From NCBI RefSeq assembly GCF_002583555.1, contig NZ_BEGX01000052.1, positions 390,068 to 454,067 of the forward strand: 64,000 bases of DNA. Reading direction: 5' to 3'. Each line of letters opens with the position of its first letter. Position 1 is the first letter of the stretch. The notes beneath the pieces were generated by a model. That model was not told the DNA's origin and ran no database searches. It worked only from the letters and a program-made list of their open reading frames with translations. The position numbers and the translations under genes were made by a program. Of the stretch, positions 47,629 to 56,972 are shown in pieces. Source of the DNA: Pseudonocardia sp. N23. GTDB taxonomy: Bacteria > Actinomycetota > Actinomycetes > Mycobacteriales > Pseudonocardiaceae.

Positions 47629-50600
47629 GCGTCGGGCTCCGGGGCGAGCCAGGCGAGCTGAACACGCCGGGCGCCGCGGCGGCGGTCGACGAGCATCGCC
47701 CGCCCGGGCGGCATCGGCGCGGGCTTCACGGTGTCGACGAGCGCGCCCTCCTCGGGGCTGCCGTTCATCACGAGACCGGGCGAGCCCAGCTCGCGCAGCC
47801 GGCCGAGGACCGGGTCGTACAACGCTCGCCCGGCACCACCGCACCGCCGGGCGACGACGACGTGCAGGCCGACGTCCTTGGCCTGCGGCAGGAACTCGGC
47901 CAGCGGCAGCAGCGGGTGCGGCGCACCGGCTCCGGTGGGCGCGACGAGGTCGTAGTCGTCGACGAGCAGCCACACGTCGGGGCCGGTCCACCAGCTCCGC
48001 CCGCGCAGCTCCCGCGCGGTGACGGCGGGGCCGGGGAGCCTGCGGCGCAACGAGTCCGCGATGTCGCGAACAGCGGCGGCGATCGCGTCGGGGGTGCTGG
48101 GCGCGGCGAGCAGGTGGCCGTCTCCGACGGCGCCGAGCAGACCGCGGCGGGGGTCGACGACGACGATGCGCGCCTGGTCCGGGGTGTGGGTCCCGGCGAT
48201 CTCGGCCGCGAGCAGCCGCAGCAGTGCGGTCTTGCCACTCTCGGCGTCGGCGAAGCACAGCAGGTGCGGCTCGGCGGCCGGGTCGATGTCGACGAGCGCG
48301 AGCCCGTCCTCGTCGAGGCCGATCCGCAGCCGGCCGGACCCGCCGGCCGGCAGGTCGTCGCGGTCGACGCAGGCGGGCAGGGTCCGGACCGACGGCATCC
48401 CCGGTGCGGCACACCCGTCCGCGAGGGACGCGACGAGTGCGGCGGTGTCCCGCCCGGACGTCCACGGCGCGGCGACGATCGCGGCGGCGCCGTCGGGGGC
48501 GAGACAGTGCCCGGGCCGGGTGGGGACGGTCGCGGCCCGGCGACGGTCCACTTCGGACTCGCCTGGCTCCCCGAGCCGCAGCTCGACCCGGGTGCCGAGC
48601 AGCTCCTTGACGGCGGGCCGCAGCTCGCTCCACCGGCCCGCACCGACGACGAGGTGCACGCCGTAGCCGAGGCCCTGGGCGGCGACGCCCTGCAGCCGGG
48701 CCTCGACGTCCTCGAACTCGGTGCGCAGCGCGAGCACGCCGTCGACGACGAGCAGCACGTCGGTGGCGGGCTCGTCGGCGAAGCCGCCGGCGGCGCGGCG
48801 GGCCCGGAACGCCTCGACGGAGGTGAGTCCGGCGTCGCGGAACAGCCGTTCGCGGCGGGCGACGAGCCCGGCGACCTCGGCGACGGTGCGCCGCACCAGG
48901 TCCGGGTCGCCGCGGTCGGCGACGGTGCCGACGTGCGGGAGCCCGCCGAGCTGCGCGAGGGTGCCGCCGCCGAGGTCGACGGCGTGCACGCCCAGCTCGG
49001 CCGGGGTGTGGGTGCGGGCGAGCGCGAGAACGAGCGTCGCGAGCGCGGTCGACTTCCCGGACCGGGGCCCGCCGACCACGACGACGTTGCCGGCCGCACC
49101 GGACAGGTCGACGACGAGCGGCTCCCGTCGTTGCTGGTAGGGACGGTCGACGACGCCGATCGCGGCCCACGGAGCCGACGGCGCCGGGCCGGTCGGCGGT
49201 CCGAGCTCGTCGAGGGGCGGGGGCTGGGCCAGCGGCGGCAGCCACACCCGGTGGGCGGCGGGTCCGAGCCCTGCCGCGGCCGAGATGAACCCGTCGAGAA
49301 CGGTCACGCCGGGATCCGGGCCCGAGCCGTCGGGAGGCGGGTCGTCGAGGACGGGTTCCGCGACGGTCGCGGCCGTGAACAGCATCGGCCGGCGTGCCGG
49401 ACCGGCGCCCGCGGCGGGCACGTCCGCGGGCGCCCCAGACACGTACGACGAGCGGAACCGGACCAGCTCACCGGTGCCGTCGGAGAGGAACGCCGCGCCC
49501 GGCACCGGCGGCAGCAGGTGTGCGTCGGGGACGCCGAGGACCGCACGGGACTCGGCGGCGGAGAAGGTGCGCAACGCGATCCGGTACGACAGGTGGGACT
49601 CGAGCCCCCGCAGCCTGCCCTCCTCGAGCCGTTGCGACGCGAGCAGGAGGTGCAGCCCCAGTGAGCGGCCGAGGCGTCCGACCATGACCATCAGGTCGAT
49701 CAGCTCGGGCCGCTGCGCGAGCAGCTCGGAGAACTCGTCGACGACGACCAGCAGTGCGGGCAGCGGCGGCAGGTCCGGGCGCTCGGCGCGGACCGCGGCG
49801 TACTCGGCGACACCGGTGAGGTTCCCTGCGGCGCGCAGCAGCTCCTGGCGACGGGTGATCTCGCCGGCCAGCGCGTCGGCCATCCGGTCGACCAGCGTCA
49901 GCTCGTCGGCGAGGTTCGTGATCACCGCCGACACGTGCGGCAATGCCGACAGCCCGAGGAACGTCGGGCCGCCCTTGAAGTCGACGAGCACGAGGTTGAG
50001 GTCGGCCGGGTCGTGCGTCGCGGCGAGGCCCAGGACGAGCGTGCGCAACAGCTCGGACTTTCCCGAACCGGTCGCGCCGACGCACAGCCCGTGCGGGCCC
50101 GAGCCGCCCTGCGCCGACTCCTTCAGGTCGAGCAGGAGCGGGCGGCCGTGCTCGTCGACACCCAGCGGCACACGCAGACGGTCGGCCGGCGTGCGCCGCC
50201 ACCGCGCACGGACGGCCACCAGGTCGGCCGCCGCGGGCCGGCCGGGGACGCCGAGCAGCGCGGGAAGGTCCTGCGCCGCGACGGGAACGCCGTCGTCGGC
50301 GACGACCGCACCCGAGGGGCGGAACCGGGCGAGCCGCCGCGCGAGGGCAGCCGCCTCGGCGACGTCGAGCGAGTCGGGGACCCCGACGGGGGTGATCGTG
50401 CCGTCGGGCGCGACGCGCCCGAGCCTGCCGGCGGCCACGGCGAGGCGCACCACCGACGGCGCCGCCCGCCGCCCGGGTGGGGCGCCGACACGCAGCACCG
50501 TCACCCCGGCGGCGCCTGCCCACGGGCCGGGCCCCTCGACCCCGTCGACGACGACCAGCACGTGCGGCTCGGCCGGGCCCGGCCCGGGTGGGCGGGCCGC

Positions 50601-51488
50601 GACGTCGGCGGCGAGGAGCCTGCGGAGCTCATCGGGATCCGACGTGACCAGCCGGCAGGGGCCCAGTGCGTCGACGGTTCCCGTGCGGGCGTTGTGCGGC
50701 AGCCACTTCGCCCAGTCCCAGGGTGCCGGGTCGGCGGCCAGTACCGCGACGACTGCGGCGTCGGGGCCGTGCCACAGCGCGAACTGGGCCACGATCGCGC
50801 GGGCCAGGCTCCGGGCCGGTCCGGGATCGGCCCCGACGCGTTCGAGCCAGACAGTCGCTCCGGCACGCATGTCGAGGGCGACGGGCAGGTCGGGCACGAC
50901 GGAGTGCCTGCCGAGGAAGCGGCGCAACGCCGCCGCGGTGACGGGCTCGATGCCGTCGAGGGGGCCGGTCTCGGGCGCGGTGAGCCGCGTCGCCAGCCGC
51001 TGGACCCCGAGCGCGACGCGGACCTGGCCGAAGTCGGGGTCGGAGACGCCGCGTTCCCAGTGCCTCCCGGCGGCGACGACGTCCGCCCACGCCGTCGGAT
51101 CGGGGTGGACGGCGAGCAGTGCCGCACGCTGGGCCGCCGACACGGCGACGACCCTGTCGCGCTGCACGCCGAGGTAGCGCAGGTAGTCGCGGCGGTCCTC
51201 GTCGAGGCCCGCGGTCCGGGCGGCACCGCTCTGGCCGCCGTTGCCGGACACCAGCATCGCCACGCTCGACAGCGCCATCATGCCGCCGAACATCCACATC
51301 GACGGGTTGCTCGACGCGAGCAGGACGACCATCACGATCGACGCCACGATCATCCCGATCGGCAGCACCTTCGCGAGCAGCCCGCCGGGGACGACGCGTT
51401 CGAGCTCCGGCGGCGGCTCCAGCACCAGTTCGCCACCCGGCATCGGCAGCGGTGTGCGGCGGGTCCGCGGCTTCCCGATCGTGCCCAC
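47625..51488 (-). CDS. eccC4: Type VII secretion ATPase EccC (ESX-4)
   Basis: 1287 residues. Two N-terminal transmembrane helices (LPIGMIVASIVMVVLLA and MWMFGGMMALSSVAMLV), then three FtsK/SpoIIIE ATPase domains. The first has Walker A VGATGSGKSELLRT (~468) and Walker B LLVVVDEFSELL (~581) with catalytic Glu. The second has GGPRSGKSTALATL (~808) but LLVVDGVLAL (no Glu). The third has FADAESGKTALLRL (~1083), an atypical P-loop, and WLLVDDYDLV (~1174). Thus probably only the first hydrolyses ATP, as in other EccC. GTG 51488 with AAGGA upstream. Motor of ESX-4; divergent from eccD4. Confidence 0.96.
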   Translation of the reverse strand: MGTIGKPRTRRTPLPMPGGELVLEPPPELERVVPGGLLAKVLPIGMIVASIVMVVLLASSNPSMWMFGGMMALSSVAMLVSGNGGQSGAARTAGLDEDRRDYLRYLGVQRDRVVAVSAAQRAALLAVHPDPTAWADVVAAGRHWERGVSDPDFGQVRVALGVQRLATRLTAPETGPLDGIEPVTAAALRRFLGRHSVVPDLPVALDMRAGATVWLERVGADPGPARSLARAIVAQFALWHGPDAAVVAVLAADPAPWDWAKWLPHNARTGTVDALGPCRLVTSDPDELRRLLAADVAARPPGPGPAEPHVLVVVDGVEGPGPWAGAAGVTVLRVGAPPGRRAAPSVVRLAVAAGRLGRVAPDGTITPVGVPDSLDVAEAAALARRLARFRPSGAVVADDGVPVAAQDLPALLGVPGRPAAADLVAVRARWRRTPADRLRVPLGVDEHGRPLLLDLKESAQGGSGPHGLCVGATGSGKSELLRTLVLGLAATHDPADLNLVLVDFKGGPTFLGLSALPHVSAVITNLADELTLVDRMADALAGEITRRQELLRAAGNLTGVAEYAAVRAERPDLPPLPALLVVVDEFSELLAQRPELIDLMVMVGRLGRSLGLHLLLASQRLEEGRLRGLESHLSYRIALRTFSAAESRAVLGVPDAHLLPPVPGAAFLSDGTGELVRFRSSYVSGAPADVPAAGAGPARRPMLFTAATVAEPVLDDPPPDGSGPDPGVTVLDGFISAAAGLGPAAHRVWLPPLAQPPPLDELGPPTGPAPSAPWAAIGVVDRPYQQRREPLVVDLSGAAGNVVVVGGPRSGKSTALATLVLALARTHTPAELGVHAVDLGGGTLAQLGGLPHVGTVADRGDPDLVRRTVAEVAGLVARRERLFRDAGLTSVEAFRARRAAGGFADEPATDVLLVVDGVLALRTEFEDVEARLQGVAAQGLGYGVHLVVGAGRWSELRPAVKELLGTRVELRLGEPGESEVDRRRAATVPTRPGHCLAPDGAAAIVAAPWTSGRDTAALVASLADGCAAPGMPSVRTLPACVDRDDLPAGGSGRLRIGLDEDGLALVDIDPAAEPHLLCFADAESGKTALLRLLAAEIAGTHTPDQARIVVVDPRRGLLGAVGDGHLLAAPSTPDAIAAAVRDIADSLRRRLPGPAVTARELRGRSWWTGPDVWLLVDDYDLVAPTGAGAPHPLLPLAEFLPQAKDVGLHVVVARRCGGAGRALYDPVLGRLRELGSPGLVMNGSPEEGALVDTVKPAPMPPGRAMLVDRRRGARRVQLAWLAPEPDA

Positions 51489-51673
51489 GCGCCGTCCTTC
51501 CGCGGCGGTGTCGCTCAGGTGCGAACGATCTGCCGCCTGCTTCTCCGAAACGGCCCACGGCGGGCCGGATGCGCGGCGACAGTAGGCGCCCACCCGTCCT
51601 CGCCGCGGGCGTTCACGGGAATCCGTTGCACCCGCAGAACCCCGCGCGCCCCCGACCGAACCCGAGGTCCCCC

Positions 51674-53149
51674 GTGACGCCGTTCCCGGCTCCGCCCCTG
51701 CCCGACCCGGGCGCCACGGTGCCGCTGGGCGCCGACCCGTTCGCCGCGGCCCGGCGGGCGGCCGCCGCCCGCGCGGGACGCCCGGAGCCCGACCCGCCCG
51801 TCGTCACCGCCGCGGCGTGGTGCCGGGTGACGGTGTGCGCGCCGCACCGCACCGCCGACGTCGCGCTGCCCGCGGGGGTGGCGGTCGCGGAGCTGATCCC
51901 GATGCTCCTGGACCTGCTCGGCCGCCCACCCGCCGCGGCGGCGCCGGCGCGGTGGCGGCTCGTGACGTCGGCGGGGGTGGAGCTGCCGCCGGCGGCGTCC
52001 CTGGCCGCACTCGGGCTGCTCGACGGGGAGCTCCTGCAGTTCCGGCCCGACACGGCGGCACCCGCACCGCCCGTGCTCGACGATCCGGTCGACGTGCTCG
52101 CCCGCTCCGCCGCCGACACCGCACCGGGCCGCGGCGTCGCCGTGCGGACGGTTCTCGCGCTCCTGCTGGCCGCGGTTGCCGCGGCTCTCCTCGGTGGCGC
52201 GGCGACCGGCGGGGCGGGGTGGGCCGCCGCCGTCGTGGCGGGGCTGCTCGCGCTCGGCGGGGTCGTGGTCGCGGGCCGTCGCCCACTCGACGACGACGGG
52301 CTGCGCGAGGCCCGGACCGCCGCGCTGGCCGCCGTTCCGTTCGCCGCGGCGGCGGGCTGGGCCGTGCTGCCCGAGGCGGCGGCGGGTGTGCTGCTCGCGG
52401 CCGCCGCGGCGGGGATCGCGGCCACCGCGGGACAGCTCGTCGTCCGGGTGGTGACGCCTGCGCTGCTCGCGGCGGTGGCCGTCGCGGCGACGGGCCTGCT
52501 CGCCGCCGCCGGGGCGCTGCTCACCGACGCCGGTGCGGCGCCGGTCGCGGCCGTCGTCGCCGCCGTCGCGGTCGCGGTGGCCCCGCTGCTCCCCCGGTGT
52601 GCGCTACGGCTGGCGGGGGTGCCGCGTCCGATCGTGGCGTCCGACCTCGACGACCTGACCGGCGCCGACCCCGGTGGTGGCCTCTCCCCCGACGAGCTCG
52701 CCGACCGCGCCGACCTCGCCCGCGGCTACCTGACCGGGACGGCGAGCGGCGTCGCCCTGGTGGCGGCGGTTGCGGCGGGGCTCGCGGCGGGGGGCACGTC
52801 GGGCGGGTGGTCGGGTGCGGCGCTCGCGGGGGTCGTCGCCGTCGTCCTCGGCCTGCGGACCCGGGCGACGACGGATCCGGTCGTCACCCAGGTCCTGACG
52901 GGCGCCTCCGCCACTGCGGGCCTGGCCGGGCTGGCGCCCGTCGCGGTCGCGGGCACGGCCGGTGCCGTGATCGCCGTCGCCACCCTGGTCGCCGGGGTCG
53001 CCGTACTGGGTGCGGCTGGTCCGGTCACGCCGACCCTGTCGCCGGTCGCGCGGCGCGCCCTCGACATGGTCGAGGCCGCACTGGTCGCGGCGACCGCGCC
53101 GCTGGCCGTCGCCGCCGCGGGCCTGCTCGCCGTGGTGCACGTGCTGTGA
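51674..53149 (+). CDS. eccD4: Type VII secretion integral membrane protein EccD (ESX-4)
   Basis: 491 residues. An N-terminal ubiquitin-like (YukD) domain (~45-130: CRVTVCAPHRTADVALPAGV, DGELLQFRPD) followed by about eleven hydrophobic helices to the C-terminus, the EccD architecture, forming the membrane vestibule of the complex. GTG 51674 has GAGG upstream. The stop overlaps the mycP4 start (TGATG). Composition is extremely Ala/Val-rich, so motif recognition rests on topology and context. Confidence 0.92.
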   Translation: MTPFPAPPLPDPGATVPLGADPFAAARRAAAARAGRPEPDPPVVTAAAWCRVTVCAPHRTADVALPAGVAVAELIPMLLDLLGRPPAAAAPARWRLVTSAGVELPPAASLAALGLLDGELLQFRPDTAAPAPPVLDDPVDVLARSAADTAPGRGVAVRTVLALLLAAVAAALLGGAATGGAGWAAAVVAGLLALGGVVVAGRRPLDDDGLREARTAALAAVPFAAAAGWAVLPEAAAGVLLAAAAAGIAATAGQLVVRVVTPALLAAVAVAATGLLAAAGALLTDAGAAPVAAVVAAVAVAVAPLLPRCALRLAGVPRPIVASDLDDLTGADPGGGLSPDELADRADLARGYLTGTASGVALVAAVAAGLAAGGTSGGWSGAALAGVVAVVLGLRTRATTDPVVTQVLTGASATAGLAGLAPVAVAGTAGAVIAVATLVAGVAVLGAAGPVTPTLSPVARRALDMVEAALVAATAPLAVAAAGLLAVVHVL

Positions 53150-54438
53150 TGGCGGCCCTGGCCACGCTGGCCGCCGCGGCGGTGCTGGCGCTGGGCCCGC
53201 TTCCGGTCGTCGACGCCCCGCTGCCCGACGGCAGCGCTCCGCGTACCCCGGCGGCCGGCCTGCGGGCACCCGAGCGGTGCGAGGACAGCGGCGGCGGCCC
53301 TGTCCCCCGGGTGCCCGATCCGGCCGTCGTCACCATGGGACTCGATGCGGCGCACCGGATCGCGACGGGTCGCGGCGTGCGGATCGCGGTGATCGACACG
53401 GGCATCGCCCCGCACCCGCGGCTGTCCGGACGGGTCACCGGCGTCGGCGACTACGTGCGCGGCGGCTCCGGTCTGGAGGACTGCGACGGGCACGGGACCG
53501 CCGTCGCCGGGCTGCTCGCCGCCACCCCGGACGCCGGGGACGCGTTCCGGGGGGTCGCCCCCGACTCCTCCCTGCTCTCGATCCGGCAGTCCAGCCAGGA
53601 GTTCCGGGTTCCCGCGCCGGGCGGCGGCGACCGCGGGGTGGGGAACACCGGCACGCTCGCCGACGCGCTCGTCCTCGCCGTCCGCGCGGGCGCCGACGTC
53701 GTCAACGTGTCCGAGGCCGCGTGCGTCACCCCCACCGATGCCGAGGCCGCCGCCCCGCCCCTGCGTGCGGCGCTGCGGTTCGCGGCGGAACGCGACGTCG
53801 TCGTGGTCGCCGCCGCCGGCAACGTCGGCAACGGTGGCTGTGCCGAGGGGCAGGTCGCGCTGCCGGGCTGGCTCGGCGAGGACGTGCTGACCGTCGGCGC
53901 CCTCGACGAGCGCGGCGGGCCGGCGCCGTTCGGCGTCCGGGGCCCGTGGGTCGACGTCGCCGCCCCCGGCGCCGGCCTCACCTCGCTCGGCGTGCCGGTG
54001 GGGTTCAGCCGGGAACCTCTGCGCGGCACCAGTTTCGCGACGCCTTTCGTTGCCGGCACGGTCGCGTTGCTGATGCAGCGCAGGCCTACGGCGAGCGCGC
54101 GGGAGATCGTCGGGACGGTCGTCGCGACGGCCCGGCCCGTTGCCACCGCGCCAGGGGACGCGGTGGGCCGCGGTGTCGTCGACCCGGTCGCGGCGCTGAC
54201 CCGCGGCGACGCCCCGGAGCCGCCTGCCGACACCGGAGCGGCGAACGCGCCCGCCGACGTGCCCGCGCCGCCACGGACGGAGACCGGAACCCCGACGAGC
54301 AGACCGACCGCGCTGCTCCCCGGCGCCCCCGACGACGCCGAGGCGCCGCTGTCGACCGGGACCGCCGTCGCGATCGTCGTCGCCTGCGCGGGTGCGCTGC
54401 CGCTCGCGATCCGCATGATGCGCAGGCCCCGCCCCTGA
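53149..54438 (+). CDS. mycP4: Mycosin, type VII secretion-associated serine protease (ESX-4)
   Basis: 429 residues of subtilisin type. Signal peptide (ALATLAAAAVLALGPLPVVD), catalytic Asp in IAVIDTGIAPHP (~82), His in DCDGHGTAVAGLLA (~113), oxyanion Asn in AAAGNVGNGG, Ser in GTSFATPFVAGTVAL (~295). A Pro/Thr-rich linker, a C-terminal transmembrane helix (GTAVAIVVACAGALPLAI) and a basic tail complete the mycosin layout. Coupled to eccD4 by TGATG. Convergent with eccB4. Stabilises and regulates the ESX membrane complex. Confidence 0.95.
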   Translation: MAALATLAAAAVLALGPLPVVDAPLPDGSAPRTPAAGLRAPERCEDSGGGPVPRVPDPAVVTMGLDAAHRIATGRGVRIAVIDTGIAPHPRLSGRVTGVGDYVRGGSGLEDCDGHGTAVAGLLAATPDAGDAFRGVAPDSSLLSIRQSSQEFRVPAPGGGDRGVGNTGTLADALVLAVRAGADVVNVSEAACVTPTDAEAAAPPLRAALRFAAERDVVVVAAAGNVGNGGCAEGQVALPGWLGEDVLTVGALDERGGPAPFGVRGPWVDVAAPGAGLTSLGVPVGFSREPLRGTSFATPFVAGTVALLMQRRPTASAREIVGTVVATARPVATAPGDAVGRGVVDPVAALTRGDAPEPPADTGAANAPADVPAPPRTETGTPTSRPTALLPGAPDDAEAPLSTGTAVAIVVACAGALPLAIRMMRRPRP

Positions 54439-54643
54439 CCGCGACGACAGCGGTCGGACGCGACAAGCCCGACCGGCTCCCGCACCGTCGCGGACGTCTC
54501 GTCCGGATGGTCGGGCCGACCGCCGTGGGACGCGCCGGGCGACGACTCGGGCGAGCCGCCGAGCGCGGCGGTGGGCCGGGTGTGCGTCCGCCGGATGTCG
54601 CTGCTCCGGCTCCCGGCCGGCGGTGACGACGACGGCGCGGCGC

Positions 54644-56050
54644 TCAGCCCACCCGGTCCAGGACGTCGACGACCCGCCTCGCCGCGTCGACGTCGAGTCC
54701 CGGGCCCGCGGGCAGTAACCGCAACGCCCAGCCCGGGGCATCCGCGGGGTCCCCGACACCCAGTGCGTCCGCCGTCGCCCGGTCCCGGATCACGTGCAGG
54801 ACACCGGTCGTCGACACCAGCGCGACCGTCCCCTCGGCCTCGCCCCCGATCCGGACGGGGCCGCCGGCGCCCGCGCCGAGCACGACCGCGTCGGCCCGCG
54901 GCCCTGGCCCGTCCCGCTGGGCGAGCTCGACGGTGACGACGTCCCCCGGCACGGGTGCGGTCGCGCCGACCACGACCTCGGGATACCGGGTCTCGCCGGG
55001 TGCCGAGACCCGGCAGAGCACCGGTTCGGTCGCGGCGTCGGCCCAGCGCTGCGGCGGGCGCGGCCAGGCGCCGAACGACGGCGCCGACAGCCGCGGTAGC
55101 GCCGTCACGACCGACTCCGGCACCTCGACGATCCGCCGGCCCGACGCCGCCGCCAGCGCCAGCCCGGCCAGCGGCGGCACCTCGCGCAGCCCGGTCGGCA
55201 GCACGAGGAACCTGCTGTCCCCCAGCGAGACGACGTCACCCGACCGGGCGTCCACCCCGGGTGGGCCGTCGCCGCGGGGCAGCGCCGGAACGGTCAGATC
55301 GGGCCCGGTGGGCACCGACGCGAGCAGCGCCGCGCCCACAGGGCGGGCGGCTCGCCGGTCCGTTCCGAGTGCGTCGAGCACCGCGCGGTCACCCGCGTCG
55401 ACGCGGTAGCGCGTGCCGTCGACGATCGCCCACAGCTCTCCCACGCTCTCGGCGAGCACCGCGACGCCCGCCCCCGCGACCGGGTTCGCCACCCCGGCGA
55501 CGACGGTCGTCCCGACCAGGCGAGGTGTCGCGTCGCTGGTCACGGTGTCGCACACCGCCCAGCCTCCGGACGGCCCGGGCGCCTCCGGCTGCACCCCGGA
55601 CGCGCCGGGGACCGCAGCCACGGCGGTGCGCGGGGCGGCGGCGAGCACCCGGTCGGCGACCGGCGTCGCCGTCGCACCCGACGCGCCCTCCACTCCGAGC
55701 GCGGCGAGCACCAGCCGCGCGGCCGCGAGGTTGGCCACCGGGACGAGGAGGTCGAGCCGCTGCGCGACCGCGTACATCGTGCCCGCCGACTTCGTGACGA
55801 CGATCTTCTCCGACCGCCAGTTCGTCGCCGACGTGAACCTTCCGTGCGCTGCGACCCCGCCCAGCACCAGCAGGGCGAGCAGCACCCCGGCGAACGCCGC
55901 CCGTCGCTGCGACCGCAGCTGCTCGTGCAGCAGGACGGTGTCGCCGCGGGCGAGCGCGGCCTCCATGCGGCGCACCCCGAAGCGGTAGGCGTCGGCCTGG
56001 TCACGGGTGGCGGGCGTCCGCGCCGGGGCGGGAGCGGTCGGACGGACCAT
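54644..56050 (-). CDS. eccB4: Type VII secretion protein EccB (ESX-4)
   Basis: 468 residues. N-terminal cytoplasmic TRDQADAYRFGVRRMEAALA, a transmembrane helix (FAGVLLALLVLGGVAAHG, ~54-71), then a long periplasmic part with weak repeats (SGELWAIVDGTRYRV-like, GDVVSLGDSRFLVLPTGL) and two Cys (VCDTVTSD and LCRVSAPGE) expected to form the EccB disulfide. ATG 56050. It completes the EccB-EccC-EccD-MycP set; no EccE is present, as in other ESX-4 loci. Confidence 0.93.
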   Translation of the reverse strand: MVRPTAPAPARTPATRDQADAYRFGVRRMEAALARGDTVLLHEQLRSQRRAAFAGVLLALLVLGGVAAHGRFTSATNWRSEKIVVTKSAGTMYAVAQRLDLLVPVANLAAARLVLAALGVEGASGATATPVADRVLAAAPRTAVAAVPGASGVQPEAPGPSGGWAVCDTVTSDATPRLVGTTVVAGVANPVAGAGVAVLAESVGELWAIVDGTRYRVDAGDRAVLDALGTDRRAARPVGAALLASVPTGPDLTVPALPRGDGPPGVDARSGDVVSLGDSRFLVLPTGLREVPPLAGLALAAASGRRIVEVPESVVTALPRLSAPSFGAWPRPPQRWADAATEPVLCRVSAPGETRYPEVVVGATAPVPGDVVTVELAQRDGPGPRADAVVLGAGAGGPVRIGGEAEGTVALVSTTGVLHVIRDRATADALGVGDPADAPGWALRLLPAGPGLDVDAARRVVDVLDRVG

Positions 56051-56104
56051 GGCGCGGACCGTAACCGCGCAGCCCCTGTGCCCGTGGCGGTTCGGGGAAA
56101 CCCG

Positions 56105-56509
56105 TCAGCCGGCCCAGCCCGGCCGCACGCGCCCGCTCTCGTAGGCGAGCACCACCAGCTGCGCCCGGTCGCGGCAGCCGAGCTTGCCCATGGCCCTGCT
56201 GACGTGCGTCTTCGCCGTCGCCGGGCTGACGACGAGCCGCTCGGCGACGTCGTCGTTGGTCAGCCCACCGGCCACCAGCGCGACGACCTCCCGTTCGCGA
56301 TCGGTGAGCACCGTGAGCGCGGCCGTGGCCGCCCCGCCGGCCGGCGACGACCGCACCGCGAACTCCGCGATCAGCCGGCGGGTGACCCCCGGCGACAACA
56401 GCGCGCCCCCGTCCGCGACGACCCGCACCGCGTGCACGAGCTCCGCCGGTCCGGTGTCCTTCACCAGGAACCCGGATGCACCCGACCGGATCGCCTCGAA
56501 GACGTACTC
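56105..56509 (-). pseudogene. Truncated LuxR-family response regulator
   Basis: About 135 codons. From EYVFEAIRSGASGFLVKDTG onward the sequence is the end of a receiver domain, followed by a full LuxR domain (LTDREREVVALVAGGLTNDD, VVSPATAKTHVSRAMGKL). The first ~75-80 residues, including the phospho-acceptor Asp, are missing. Homology stops near 56509, and upstream bases instead encode a DUF1707 protein on the other strand. No start codon with a ribosome site is visible. The DNA-binding part could still be made, but the gene is most likely dead. Confidence 0.78.
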
Positions 56510-56766
56510 GACCTGGTCGAGCTCACCGCCGACCTGCCCGCCCCTCCCCCGCCACCTGCCCCGCCCCCGTCGAAGCAGGCCCGGACGAGGCTGGGAGTCC
56601 ACGGGATCGTCGTCGCCGTCCTGGCGACGACGCTGGTCATCGGCTGGGCGACCTCGGCCGCCCTTTCTTCTGGCCGGCGTGGCCGATGTTCTGGCCGGCC
56701 CTGAGCCTGTTCCTGCACGCCGCCGCGAGGCCCGACCGACCCCCGCCCGCTGCCCCTGCCCCCTGA
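56510..56766 (+). pseudogene. DUF1707/2TM-domain protein remnant, truncated and frameshifted
   Basis: From 56510 the plus strand reads DLVELTADLP, the end of a DUF1707 domain, then a Pro-rich linker and a first transmembrane helix RLGVHGIVVAVLATTLVIGW. The second half, PFFWPAWPMFWPALSLFLHA, is in another frame, so one frameshift lies about 56655-56672. The DUF1707 N-terminus is absent. Such proteins normally have DUF1707 followed by a 2TM domain with FWPxWP and HA at the end, which is what the two frames give together. Confidence 0.75.
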
Positions 56767-56826
56767 CCTGGGCCGCTGCCCCGGCCCGCCGCACCCCAGC
56801 CCGCGCTCGAGCGGGCCACCCCCCGT

Positions 56827-56871
56827 CGAACGTGTCACCAGCGCGACCGGCGCGCTCTCACGACACACTCG
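56827..56871. repeat. 45-bp palindromic element, family B copy 1
   Basis: CGAACGTGT at the left and ACACACTCG at the right form an imperfect inverted repeat; inner sequence GTCACCAGC...CTCTCA is shared with copy 2. Located between the 2TM remnant and convergent truA. Confidence 0.68.
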
Positions 56872-56887
56872 ACGGCAGTCACCGGAC

Positions 56888-56932
56888 CGAGCGTGTCACC
56901 AGCCCGGCCTGCGGACTCTCAGCACACGCTCG
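56888..56932. repeat. 45-bp palindromic element, family B copy 2
   Basis: CGAGCGTGT (56888-56896) and ACACGCTCG (56924-56932) are perfectly complementary. Same length and order of inner motifs as copy 1, 61 bases downstream of it. Confidence 0.72.
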
Positions 56933-56972
56933 CCGCGGCGGAGCCCGGACGGGGCCGCTTCGCGCGCCCCGG

